Below are positions 17,520 through 25,669 of a stretch of 64,000 bases of DNA, piece by piece. The notes beneath the pieces are model-generated. The model did no database searches, was not told the DNA's origin, and saw only the letters and a program-made list of their open reading frames with translations. This stretch comes from Planctomycetota bacterium. GTDB taxonomy: Bacteria; Planctomycetota; UBA1135; GCA-002748355. Every line of letters begins with the position of its first letter. The stretch's first letter is position 1. The stretch is taken from NCBI GenBank assembly GCA_002748355.1, contig PDSF01000027.1:62001-126000 (forward strand), in the 5' to 3' direction. The position numbers were made by a program, and so were the translations under genes.

Positions 17520-19088
17520 GTGGACCCGCTAGAAACCGAGCTCGTTCCCTCGCCGCGTCGCCTGCCGGTGCGCCTCGCCGCCGCCGACCTCCAAGGCGTC
17601 GACGCCCGCCTCGTCGAAATCGAGGCCTTCGTTCGCAGCCGCAGCTGGGGACCGCCCCGGGTCATCGGACTCGGCGACACTGCGGTTCGCGAATCGATGG
17701 AGCGGGTGCGCACCTCCTTCTCCAGCCTCGGCCTAGACTTTCCCCAGGGGCAGCTCGTCGTCAACTTGGCCCCGGCCCGCGACCGTAAGGCTGGGACCGG
17801 CTTCGATCTCGGCATCGCCCTCGCGATGGCCTGCCTGACCGGCGCGGTCCCCCGCAGGGCTCTGCACAAGCTCCTGGTTTGTGCCGAGCTGGGACTCGAC
17901 GGGACGCTGAGAGCGGTGCCCGGTGTCCTGGCCATGGTGGAGCTGGCGCGGCGCCAGGGCCTCTCGCACTTCGTCTGTGCCCGGGATGCTCTGGCACTCG
18001 CGTCCCGGGCCGCCGGAGACGAGTGTCAGGTGCTCGGCTTCGATAGCCTCGGTGAACTCCTCGACTACCTGCTTGGAAAGGCCGCCCACAGGCCGCTGGA
18101 GCCAGAGGAACTGAGCGGCCCCGTCCCTAAAACCCCCAGCAAGTTTGGCCGGATCCGCGGCCAGGAAAGTGCTCGCCAGGCCTTGGAGCTCGCTGCTGCC
18201 GGCGGGCACCACTTGCTGATGAGCGGGCCACCGGGCTGCGGCAAGACCCTGATCGCCAGCTGCCTGCCGGAGCTGCTACCGGCCCTCAATGAGGAGCAGC
18301 GACTCGAAGTGCTCAAGATCCGCTCCCTCTTCGGAGAGCCGCGGACCCGCGAGCAGTACGAGATCCTGGAGACGGGGCGCCCACCGTTTCGGGCGCCGCA
18401 TCACACGGTGAGCTATGCCGGCCTCGTCGGCGGCGGGCAGCCACTGCATCCGGGGGAGATCACCCTGGCGCATCGAGGCGTGCTCTTTCTCGACGAGCTG
18501 CCAGAGTTTCGACGCGAGAGCCTCGAAGCCCTACGGCAGCCACTCGAGAGCGGAGAGATTCACGTGCGACGCGCCAGTGCCGAGCTGCACCTGCCCGCGC
18601 GATTCCAGCTGCTGGCGGCCATGAACCCCTGCCCCTGCGGCATGCTCGGCCATCCCACCCTCCCCTGCCGGGATAGCAGCCTAGCCATTGCCAACTATCG
18701 GCGGCGGATCAGTGGCCCACTGCTGGACCGCATCGACTTGCAGCTACAAATGCAGCCAGTCGCCGTCGAAGAGCTGCTGGATGAACGCGGCGTCGATGAA
18801 ACGCGCGCCCAGCGCGCCCGCGAGAGGATCCTCGCAGCAAGGCAGCGTCAGCAGCAGCGAGGCTGTTTGAATGCCAACATCCCCGAAGCCCAGCTGAGCA
18901 AGCTCGTCCCCCTCAGCAGCAGCGCCGAGCGACTCCTCCGCCAAGGCGCCCGGAGCTGGCAACTCAGTGCCCGGGCCCTGGGGCGAGTGCTCCGGGTCGC
19001 CCGCACCCTCGCTGACCTGGACGGCGACGAGCGGATTGCCGAAGAACAGATCGCCCTGGCCCTGCACTTCCGCGTGCGCCCGGCCTGA
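17520..19088 (+). CDS. comM: YifB/ComM family magnesium-chelatase-like AAA ATPase
   Basis: ComM/YifB is a hexameric helicase that promotes branch migration during integration of foreign DNA in natural transformation. The 522-residue protein has the Lon-like N-terminal domain ('ADLQGVDARLVEIEAFV', 'VIGLGDTAVRESMERVRTSF'), a Walker A 'SGPPGCGKT' at about residue 238, a Walker B 'GVLFLDELPEF', the family motif 'AAMNPCPCG', and a C-terminal helical Mg_chelatase_C domain ending in the sensor-2 region 'LSARALGRVLRVARTLADL'. The start is a GTG at 17520 with only a weak ribosome-binding site. Together with the type IV pilus locus 20 kb away it is compatible with DNA uptake, but the family is widespread in non-competent bacteria too. 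Confidence 0.93.
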   Translation: MDPLETELVPSPRRLPVRLAAADLQGVDARLVEIEAFVRSRSWGPPRVIGLGDTAVRESMERVRTSFSSLGLDFPQGQLVVNLAPARDRKAGTGFDLGIALAMACLTGAVPRRALHKLLVCAELGLDGTLRAVPGVLAMVELARRQGLSHFVCARDALALASRAAGDECQVLGFDSLGELLDYLLGKAAHRPLEPEELSGPVPKTPSKFGRIRGQESARQALELAAAGGHHLLMSGPPGCGKTLIASCLPELLPALNEEQRLEVLKIRSLFGEPRTREQYEILETGRPPFRAPHHTVSYAGLVGGGQPLHPGEITLAHRGVLFLDELPEFRRESLEALRQPLESGEIHVRRASAELHLPARFQLLAAMNPCPCGMLGHPTLPCRDSSLAIANYRRRISGPLLDRIDLQLQMQPVAVEELLDERGVDETRAQRARERILAARQRQQQRGCLNANIPEAQLSKLVPLSSSAERLLRQGARSWQLSARALGRVLRVARTLADLDGDERIAEEQIALALHFRVRPA

Positions 19089-19156
19089 GCCCTGGGCCAA
19101 GAGCTGCTGCTGGCAAGCCCGGCTAACAGCTGGCGGCCCTCGCGAGCCTCGCCAGA

Positions 19157-20161
19157 TCACTTGCCACAAACCAGAGCAAACCAATCACGACCCTCGCGGA
19201 GATCGGGTCGTAGCCGCTGAATCGCAGCTCGGATCAAAGCGAGGGCATCGCGACGGCCGACAGCGACCAGGAGCAAGTCGAGAGCTTCCTCACGTATGGC
19301 TTCTGGCCCTCGGACCGCAATGCCCTGCCTGCTGCTGCCGATCTTGCGCGGCGCAACGTCGATGAGCAGCTTCGGCGCTTGACCGCGCTCCCGCAAGAAG
19401 CGCAGCCACGGACGCCCACCAACCCCCGCTCCCCACAGGACGATATGCTCACGGCCCGGCAGGACCTGCGCCGCGAGTTCGCGTTCGGCGACCTTGCGGA
19501 AGGCGGCCCGGCGGTAGCGAGGATCTTGACGCGTCGCTCGGCCCGGGTGATCTCGCATCGTCACCAGGATCTCTGGCAGCTTGCGAAAACGGCCGCCCGC
19601 AGCATGGATGCCCAGCCAAAGAGCAAAGTCCTCGGGGAAGTCCCCCTCGTGGTAGCCGCCGACGGAGTCCAGCACAGTTCGCCGTATCGTCGCCGCCGGA
19701 TGCACCACTCCGCACTCGCGAAAGCGGCAGCTGGCAAAGTCCTGGTGCGTCAGCACGCTGTTGATCCACTCGGCGTGCAGCCGCATCCCCTCCGGCACCT
19801 CGCTGGCCCAGCGCATGCGCCCGTCCACCACAGCCAGGCTTGGGTCCTCGAAAAGGGGCAGCTGGAGCTCTAGCCGCTGCGGCGCGGCCAGGTCATCGGC
19901 GTCGAGCCTGGCCACGAACTCGCCGCTGCAGTAGCTGAGCCCTTCGTTCAACGCAGAGGCAATGCCACGCGCTGGGCGCAAGAAGACACGCACGCGAGGA
20001 TGCTCCAAAGAGCGCAGATACTCCCGGGTCCCGTCTTCACTGCCATCATCCACGACGATGACTTCGCAGGCGCTGACCGTCTGCGCAAGTGCCGACTCGA
20101 TCGCGGCCGGCAGGGTCTGCACGGCGTTGCGGACGGGGATCAGGAAGGAGACGCGAGGCAC
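19157..20161 (-). CDS. Family 2 glycosyltransferase with C-terminal Rossmann-like domain
   Basis: Residues of about 1-230 are a GT-A family 2 glycosyltransferase: 'VSFLIPVRNAVQTL' at the N-terminus, 'VIVVDDGSEDGTREYL', and the metal/nucleotide-binding 'VARLDADDLAAPQR'. No membrane helices are seen, so it is soluble or peripheral. The C-terminal ~100 residues add a second domain starting 'HIVLWGAGVGGRPWLRFLRE', a glycine-rich nucleotide-binding loop typical of a Rossmann fold and similar to the CoA/NAD-binding-like domains fused to sugar transferases. The start is a GTG at 20161. It is the last gene of a long minus-strand run and converges on comM. Donor and acceptor sugars are unknown. Confidence 0.8.
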   Translation of the reverse strand: MPRVSFLIPVRNAVQTLPAAIESALAQTVSACEVIVVDDGSEDGTREYLRSLEHPRVRVFLRPARGIASALNEGLSYCSGEFVARLDADDLAAPQRLELQLPLFEDPSLAVVDGRMRWASEVPEGMRLHAEWINSVLTHQDFASCRFRECGVVHPAATIRRTVLDSVGGYHEGDFPEDFALWLGIHAAGGRFRKLPEILVTMRDHPGRATRQDPRYRRAAFRKVAERELAAQVLPGREHIVLWGAGVGGRPWLRFLRERGQAPKLLIDVAPRKIGSSRQGIAVRGPEAIREEALDLLLVAVGRRDALALIRAAIQRLRPDLREGRDWFALVCGK

Positions 20162-20206
20162 CGGCTCATGCTAACAAGCCGCCCAAAAAGCCTCGCATGC
20201 TCGGGC

Positions 20207-21694
20207 TCAGTTCCCAGACTTGCCCTGGAGGTAGCGCAGGCCTTTGGCGAAATCGGCGAACTCTTGGAGGAAGCGCTCCGCCTGACGCTGATCGCATGAA
20301 CCCTGCAGCGAATAGGCCAGGTGCTTGGTCGCGAAAACATAGATGCGGACCTTCTCGATCCGGCCCTTGGCGCTTTTCTGCTGTCCATCGATCCGCACGG
20401 CCTTGCGTCCGTCCATCTCGATGAGTTCCTGCGACTGACTGTCGAAGTCTTCGTGTTCGAGGCGGTAACGGCGCAGGAAGTCCTGCGCGACACCGACGAG
20501 CAATTGCTGCGGGTCGCGCTCGGCCTTCTGGATGCTGACGACAGCGCTGCTGTTTGCCGCTTGGATCGGTAGCTGCTGCCCTCCCGCATGGAGGTTCCCA
20601 AAGGCCCAAGTCGCCCGCGGCAACCAAAGCTCGACCTCGCCAAAGCGCTGCACGCTCGGCAGCTGGCGCTCAGCTTCAGGCCGTTCCAGGGCCTGGGCGT
20701 ATGCCTCGGAAACCGGCTCGGCGACCAGATGCACTCCGTTGCACTCGATGCGCAGGACCTGCCCTTCGGCCGAGATCCACTCGCGATGGACGCGCCCGTC
20801 GCTCTTCCATTCCACCTGGCGAGCTTGCCCCCGCCGCGAAGTCTTGCTGCGGGTGAAGGCCGCGGGAACCGGCGCCGCGTCATCTACCCGGAACTTGCGC
20901 AGCTCAAAGCGCTCTTCCATCGGATCAAAAACCGCCACGTGGTACGCCTCGGCGCCCCGAGCCACCCCTCGACGGAGGCGCTCCTGCACGACCAAGGGCA
21001 GGCGGCTTCCAGCCGGGAAGGGAAGTGACTGCCGCTGCTTGCCTCGCGTGCTCTGCTCCTTGAAGCGCATGTATCCGTGCGAGATCTCGGCATCGAAGAT
21101 CCGCTCATAGAGGGTCCGGTCTCGGGCGAGATCCACCAGCTGTTCGCGGTAGTAGCAAGCCCGAGGCTCGAGCTCGCCATCAACCCGCTCGATACGAATC
21201 AGCCGGGTTGCCGTGCGCCGGCTCTGCTTCTCGGCCTTGCGCTCGATCTTCTTGCCGCGTTTCTCCAAGGACACACGCAGCTGTCCCAGGTGATTTTCGA
21301 AGAGCAGCCAAGACTCCTCCAGGTGGAAGAGCCCGTCCTTCTCGGCCTTGCAGATCAACCGCAGGGTCCCAACAACCTTGCCCTCCGCATCACGCAGCCG
21401 AAACCAGTCGTCCCGCGGCCCTAGCCCAACGGGCCATACCGGCCGCTTTGTGATGGCATCCCGGTTTTGCAGGCGGAGAAAGCTCGCGATCTGCTTCTTC
21501 GGCAGAGTAATCCGCTGCCCAGGACCGATCTCGATGCACAGGCTGTTCTCGTCTTCGGCGAGGATCCTCCCCTCCAGTTTTGCGCCGTTGCGCAGTTCGA
21601 TAAGATCACTCTTCGGACGGAGAGTATCCTCCTTCTGCGCAAGGGTGGGAGCCGCAAGTAGGAGGCCGAAGACGAGGAGGTAGCTTGCCGGCAT
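20207..21694 (-). CDS. Secreted protein with LSm-like N-terminal motif
   Basis: From the ATG at 21694 the protein is 495 residues with a signal peptide ('MPASYLLVFGLLLAAPTLAQ'). Just after it comes 'LIELRNGAKLEGRILAEDEN' followed by 'ITLPKKQIASF', the five-strand SH3/LSm-like pattern common in exported planctomycete proteins. The middle (about 100-330) is charged and contains 'GTLRLICKAEKDGLFHLEES'. The C-terminal ~150 residues alternate strands and helices ('VRIYVFATKHLAYSLQGSCD') like a lipid- or ligand-binding beta-sheet domain. No enzymatic motif is visible. The frame stays open to 21787, but that extension precedes the signal peptide. It lies between two glycosyl-transfer-type genes in the same direction; a link to envelope glycans is only a guess. 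Confidence 0.65.
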   Translation of the reverse strand: MPASYLLVFGLLLAAPTLAQKEDTLRPKSDLIELRNGAKLEGRILAEDENSLCIEIGPGQRITLPKKQIASFLRLQNRDAITKRPVWPVGLGPRDDWFRLRDAEGKVVGTLRLICKAEKDGLFHLEESWLLFENHLGQLRVSLEKRGKKIERKAEKQSRRTATRLIRIERVDGELEPRACYYREQLVDLARDRTLYERIFDAEISHGYMRFKEQSTRGKQRQSLPFPAGSRLPLVVQERLRRGVARGAEAYHVAVFDPMEERFELRKFRVDDAAPVPAAFTRSKTSRRGQARQVEWKSDGRVHREWISAEGQVLRIECNGVHLVAEPVSEAYAQALERPEAERQLPSVQRFGEVELWLPRATWAFGNLHAGGQQLPIQAANSSAVVSIQKAERDPQQLLVGVAQDFLRRYRLEHEDFDSQSQELIEMDGRKAVRIDGQQKSAKGRIEKVRIYVFATKHLAYSLQGSCDQRQAERFLQEFADFAKGLRYLQGKSGN

Positions 21695-21764
21695 AGCGAA
21701 AGACCCATCGAAAGGAGGGAACGGAATCGGCGTTGGCACGGGGGAATGGCCAACACTGCCGTAT

Positions 21765-23471
21765 CTATCGACAGGGGTCCTCGGCAACTGTAGGAACTTG
21801 CAGCACTATCCGCCGCCCTCCCCAGAGCACGAAGCCCAGGAGCAATAGCCCAGCAAGCCAGGGCAGCTCAGAATCGAAGCGGCGGGAAAGCCCGATCGGC
21901 CAGAGATGGCCGAGCTGGCGGTCCTCTGGCCAAGAGAGCTGCGCCGACGCCCCCAGCTCCGTCGCGAAGAGCTTGGCGTATAGCTCGGCTCCGAGCTCAG
22001 GATCCTCCCTCTTCAGGGCTCCGGACCAGGCCTCGCCGAGATAGAGCCAATGCACCAGCAAGGGGCTCATGCGCGGCTCGGCAACGAGGTATTGGATCAA
22101 GTCCCCCTTGGGCACCTGCGGCCAGCGCGCTTCGACCGCCCGGAAGCCAAGCTCGTAGTAGCCGCGGTAGGGCGTCAGGATCCCCCCCAACTGAAAGACA
22201 AGACCCAGCAGGGCGATCCCGAGCAGGAGATAGGGCCGCCGCCCACCTTCGCGACAACGCCGCAGGAGCTGTGCCGCGCCAAAGGCCACGAGCACGAAGG
22301 CCCCTAGGGTCAAATAGCGCACCCCCCAAGCCTGGCTCGAATGCCAGCCCGTCGTAAAGGAGTTGAGCAGCCACGGCAGCAGCAGCAATAGGACCGCGAC
22401 GAGCACTTCGGCAGGCAGGCGCTTCGCCAAATGCCAGAGCCCGACGGGCGCCGCCAGCAGCAGCGGCGAAAACCAAAACACGCCCTTACCCCAGCTGAAG
22501 CCCAGCAGAACGAAGCCGTGCAGGAAGGGGAAGTTCCAATAGCCATCCTTAGTGCCGGGGCTGTAGCCATTCTCCATCACCGTGCCGAAGCGCCAGTAAT
22601 TGAAGGCCAACAAGAAGAGGCCAAAGGGCAGAGCTCCGAGGAGGAAGGGAAGCAGCTCGCGCAGGCGCCTTTCTCGGAGCAGTGGCAGCATGACGTAGAT
22701 GCCGAGCACAGCCAGTGGCAGCACATGGAAGACGCGGCACAGCACCGCAAACCCGCCGAGGGCACCTGCCGCGGCGAGCACCTTGGAGCTTCCTCCCTGG
22801 CGCCAGGCAACACAACGTTCGAAGGAGTAGAGCAAAAAGAAGCCGGCGCTACTGTCCGCCATGCTCTGTCGTGATTCGGGCCAAAACTGCGTGGTCAACG
22901 CCGCCAGCAGCACCGCCCAAAGCGCTACCCCCAGATCGAAGCCGAGCCGCCGCAGCAGGACGAAGAGCAGGAGCACAGTGAGAGCGGCAAAGAGCGGCGA
23001 ATGCAGGCTCACAAAGAAGCGGGCCCAAAACTCGTCGCGCGTGCCCTCGCGCCAGAGATTGGCTGCCGTACCTGCCGCACGCTCCCAGCTCTGAGCAGCC
23101 TTCTCCTCGACCCCTGGCAGGATCCGGGCCACAGCCGAGCCAAGCGCATAGAACGGCAGCATCGTTAGCGCATGCCCTACCCCAAACCAGGAGTAGACGA
23201 CACGCTCCCCAGGAGGCAGAGCTTCCTGGCCAGCAGCGACCATGGAATTCAGGGCGGTCCGGCCAATGAAGGCCTCCGCAACGCTAGCGTCCGCATGCCC
23301 GGCAGAAAGCCCAGGCGACAGACGCAGGGCCAGCGCCCGGGTGGTTTGGTATTCGACTTCGGCGTCGCTGTTGTCGATGTAGCCGTGGCTACAGAGGACG
23401 AAGAGGGCGAAGAACACCCAGAACAGCGAACGACGCAGGCGGCGCTCCTTCGCGCAAGGGCCGGGCCGCAT
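21765..23471 (-). CDS. Polytopic membrane protein, GT-C glycosyltransferase-like
   Basis: The protein (about 568 residues from the ATG at 23471) has around ten membrane helices and a large loop after helix 1 ('GYIDNSDAEVEYQTTRAL'). Loop 1 with acidic residues followed by many helices is the layout of GT-C lipid-linked-sugar glycosyltransferases (family 39/ArnT-like). 'FWARFFVSLHSPLFAALTVL', 'FWPESRQSMADSSAGFFLL' and 'NYWRFGTVMENGYSPGTKDG' are segments I associate with uncharacterised bacterial members. A TTG at 23495 would overlap the cutA stop by four bases (TTGA); the ATG at 23471 has an AGGCGAG upstream and is preferred. Donor and acceptor are unknown. Confidence 0.7.
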   Translation of the reverse strand: MRPGPCAKERRLRRSLFWVFFALFVLCSHGYIDNSDAEVEYQTTRALALRLSPGLSAGHADASVAEAFIGRTALNSMVAAGQEALPPGERVVYSWFGVGHALTMLPFYALGSAVARILPGVEEKAAQSWERAAGTAANLWREGTRDEFWARFFVSLHSPLFAALTVLLLFVLLRRLGFDLGVALWAVLLAALTTQFWPESRQSMADSSAGFFLLYSFERCVAWRQGGSSKVLAAAGALGGFAVLCRVFHVLPLAVLGIYVMLPLLRERRLRELLPFLLGALPFGLFLLAFNYWRFGTVMENGYSPGTKDGYWNFPFLHGFVLLGFSWGKGVFWFSPLLLAAPVGLWHLAKRLPAEVLVAVLLLLLPWLLNSFTTGWHSSQAWGVRYLTLGAFVLVAFGAAQLLRRCREGGRRPYLLLGIALLGLVFQLGGILTPYRGYYELGFRAVEARWPQVPKGDLIQYLVAEPRMSPLLVHWLYLGEAWSGALKREDPELGAELYAKLFATELGASAQLSWPEDRQLGHLWPIGLSRRFDSELPWLAGLLLLGFVLWGGRRIVLQVPTVAEDPCR

Positions 23472-23491
23472 ACTCTCGCCTGCTTGATAGT

Positions 23492-23851
23492 TCAACGAGG
23501 ATCCTCTTTAGATCGAGGAGCGAGAGCCGCCAAGGCCCAGCTCGCGTAGCCCTCGCTGACAGCGTCTACACGGAAGGCGACAAGCTCCGGCTCTTCGTAA
23601 GGATGCAGCTTGGCCAGGCGGGCGAAGATTCGCTCCTGCTCCGAAGCGTCAGCCCAAGCTGTCTTAATGAGCAAGACCTGCTCCTCTTCGTCGCAGAACT
23701 CGCCCTTCCACTCGTAGAAAGAGCGCGCCCCTGGCACAGAGCTGACACATGCTGCGAGCTTCTCCCGCAAGAGTGCCTCCGCCAATTCCCGGGCCTGTTC
23801 CCGGTCGGCAACGGTGCTGAGGATCAGATGCAGAGCCCGCCCTTCGCTCAT
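23492..23851 (-). CDS. cutA: CutA1 divalent-cation tolerance protein
   Basis: This 119-residue protein matches CutA1 in length and motifs: 'LILSTVADREQARELAEALL', 'LAACVSSVPGARSFYEWKGE', 'EEEQVLLIKTAWADASEQE' and 'LHPYEEPELVAFRVD'. CutA1 proteins form very stable ferredoxin-like trimers. They have been linked to copper tolerance and signalling, but their molecular role is unsettled. The start overlaps the stop of the metallophosphoesterase gene by four bases (ATGA), which points to translational coupling in the operon with the DHH phosphoesterase. Confidence 0.93.
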   Translation of the reverse strand: MSEGRALHLILSTVADREQARELAEALLREKLAACVSSVPGARSFYEWKGEFCDEEEQVLLIKTAWADASEQERIFARLAKLHPYEEPELVAFRVDAVSEGYASWALAALAPRSKEDPR

Positions 23852-24612
23852 CGTCCAAGACTCAAGCGTTCGGCGAGATAGGGGCTAAGGCCGGCCTTGA
23901 TGATCGCCCTCGCCGCAGCCTGCACATCGTAGTCGACGCGGTGGTATTCGAGACGATCACCATCAACAACGAGGAAGCAGGCTCGCTGATCGCCATCACG
24001 CGGCTGCCCACAGCTTCCGACGTTGACGATGCTGCGCCCCTGCGGCAGCTGGAACACCGTCCGCTCCGGCGACTGTTGGTGGAAGCGGAAATCCTCGTCA
24101 GTCAGCCCAGGCCAATGCGTATGCCCTACGAAGCAGGGTCCATGAATACGCGAGAAGAGATCTTCCATCTTCTCCGGATCGAGGAAGCCATCGGTCTTGA
24201 GGACGTATTCTTTGATCGGGTCGCGAGGCGAAGCATGAACGAAGAGCATGCCGTCGCGCTCGACGCGATGCGGCAGGGTCTTGAGCCAGCTCCAGCGTTT
24301 GCGGCGGTAGAGCCCCCAAAGCCTCGGCTTAAGCCGGCGCTGGGTCCAAAGCAGACTCTCACGGGCGATGGGGTTGAAGTCATCGAAACCCGACTCGACG
24401 ACGCCCCAATCGTGGTTACCGCAGAGAGAAAACTCGCAGCGCCGCATCACGACATCGATGCAGTATTCGGGGTCGGCGCCATAACCGACCACGTCCCCGA
24501 GACAACGCACATCCTTGATCCCCAAAGAATCGATCCGCGCGAAGACCGCTTCGAGAGCGGGGCGGTTGCCGTGCAAATCGGAGATCAGTGCGAACACATC
24601 AAACTCCGGCAC
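23848..24612 (-). CDS. Calcineurin-like metallophosphoesterase
   Basis: The 254-residue protein has all metallophosphoesterase metal-binding motifs in order: 'ISDLHGNRPAL' (D-x-H), 'CLGDVVGYGADP' (GDxxG), 'LCGNHDWG' (GNHD), the His of 'MLFVHASPRD' and 'CFVGHTHWPG' (GHTH). It resembles the YfcE/Ser-Thr phosphatase-like group that hydrolyses phosphodiesters or phosphoproteins; the substrate is not evident. The start is a GTG at 24612, overlapping the preceding DHH phosphoesterase gene by 14 bases. The stop overlaps the cutA start by four bases, so three genes form a tight operon of phosphodiester-type enzymes plus CutA. Confidence 0.88.
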   Translation of the reverse strand: MPEFDVFALISDLHGNRPALEAVFARIDSLGIKDVRCLGDVVGYGADPEYCIDVVMRRCEFSLCGNHDWGVVESGFDDFNPIARESLLWTQRRLKPRLWGLYRRKRWSWLKTLPHRVERDGMLFVHASPRDPIKEYVLKTDGFLDPEKMEDLFSRIHGPCFVGHTHWPGLTDEDFRFHQQSPERTVFQLPQGRSIVNVGSCGQPRDGDQRACFLVVDGDRLEYHRVDYDVQAAARAIIKAGLSPYLAERLSLGR

Positions 24613-25588
24613 TAGGGTCGGCGAGTAGTTCGTGAAGCATGCCGAGCACTTGCTCAGTCGCCGCCTTTAGCGGCCCTTCGATCGTCGCCCCCGCGGCCTT
24701 GCGATGACCGCCACCTCCGAGAGCCCGTGCCACGCCATCGACATCCACCACCTCCGATGCCCGCAGACTGAGCTTGACCCGATCTTCCCCAATCTCCTTG
24801 AGCATCAGAACGACATCGACAGCTTCAATCTCGCGCAAGGCATCCAGCAGCGTGTCCGTATTGAACTCGTGGCGACCGGCGCGCGCCATATAGCTGCGCG
24901 GCAGCGGCAGAACCGCGACACGGCCATCCTCGGCGAAATAGCTCAGTGCTAGTCCGGCAGAGAGCAGCGACGCATTTTCCCGCGACTTGCCGTGGTGCAA
25001 ATGCTGGTAGATCTCATGCGGCCTAACCCCGTTCGCAACGAGATCCGCAGCGATCGCCAGGGCGTTCTCGTCGGTGTTCGAGTAGCGGAACCAACCGGTG
25101 TCGGCCACGATGGTCACAAAGATGGCTTCGGCCGCCGGTTGCAGCATCGGCGCCCCAATCTTGCGATAGAGCTCGTAGATGATGGTGCCGGTCGAGGCGG
25201 CACTGGAGTCGCAGAGCGCCAGGTCTCCGTCTCCCCGCTCCGCTCCGACATGGTGATCGATCACGATCCGAGGCACTCCCTGAAGCTCCGCCGCTGCCTT
25301 GCCGACGCTTCCGAGGCGACGGAGTTCATGGCAGTCGAGGAGGAAGTGCAGATCGTGAGGCGGCAGTTCGCTTCCAGCCTCGTATACCCCGATCGGAGTA
25401 TGTTTCTCCAGGAAGCGAAGTCCTCGCTCAACGGGATCGGCATTCAGGATCTGCACCTGCTTGCCCATGCTCCGCAGCAGGTGATACAGAGCCACCTCTG
25501 CACCGATACAGTCCCCATCTGGCCGCTCATGCCCACTCAGCAGGAAGCTCTCAGTGTTTTCGATGCTATGGATGACGTCTTCGAACAC
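24599..25588 (-). CDS. DHH/DHHA1 phosphoesterase, NrnA-like nanoRNase / pAp phosphatase
   Basis: The enzyme family degrades short oligoribonucleotides, pAp or cyclic-dinucleotide products. Motifs are 'SGHERPDGDCIGAEVAL' (motif I, with two metal-binding Asp), 'HFLLDCHELRR' (motif II), 'RIVIDHHVG' (DHH), 'VTIVADTGWFRYSN' and the DHHA1 'GGGGHRKAAGATI' near the C-terminus. A TTG at 25657 opens the frame 23 codons earlier, with ACGGAG nearby. The GTG at 25588 gives a 329-residue protein whose N-terminus aligns with known NrnA proteins, so I prefer it. It is followed by the metallophosphoesterase and cutA with overlapping reading frames. Confidence 0.88.
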   Translation of the reverse strand: MFEDVIHSIENTESFLLSGHERPDGDCIGAEVALYHLLRSMGKQVQILNADPVERGLRFLEKHTPIGVYEAGSELPPHDLHFLLDCHELRRLGSVGKAAAELQGVPRIVIDHHVGAERGDGDLALCDSSAASTGTIIYELYRKIGAPMLQPAAEAIFVTIVADTGWFRYSNTDENALAIAADLVANGVRPHEIYQHLHHGKSRENASLLSAGLALSYFAEDGRVAVLPLPRSYMARAGRHEFNTDTLLDALREIEAVDVVLMLKEIGEDRVKLSLRASEVVDVDGVARALGGGGHRKAAGATIEGPLKAATEQVLGMLHELLADPSAGV

Positions 25589-25669
25589 GGGGAGTCTGCT
25601 CTGGTTGGCGAAGCTGAGGTCGGCGAGGGAAGCGGTAGATAATAGCAGCGAGCCCAAGCCAAGGCTCCG

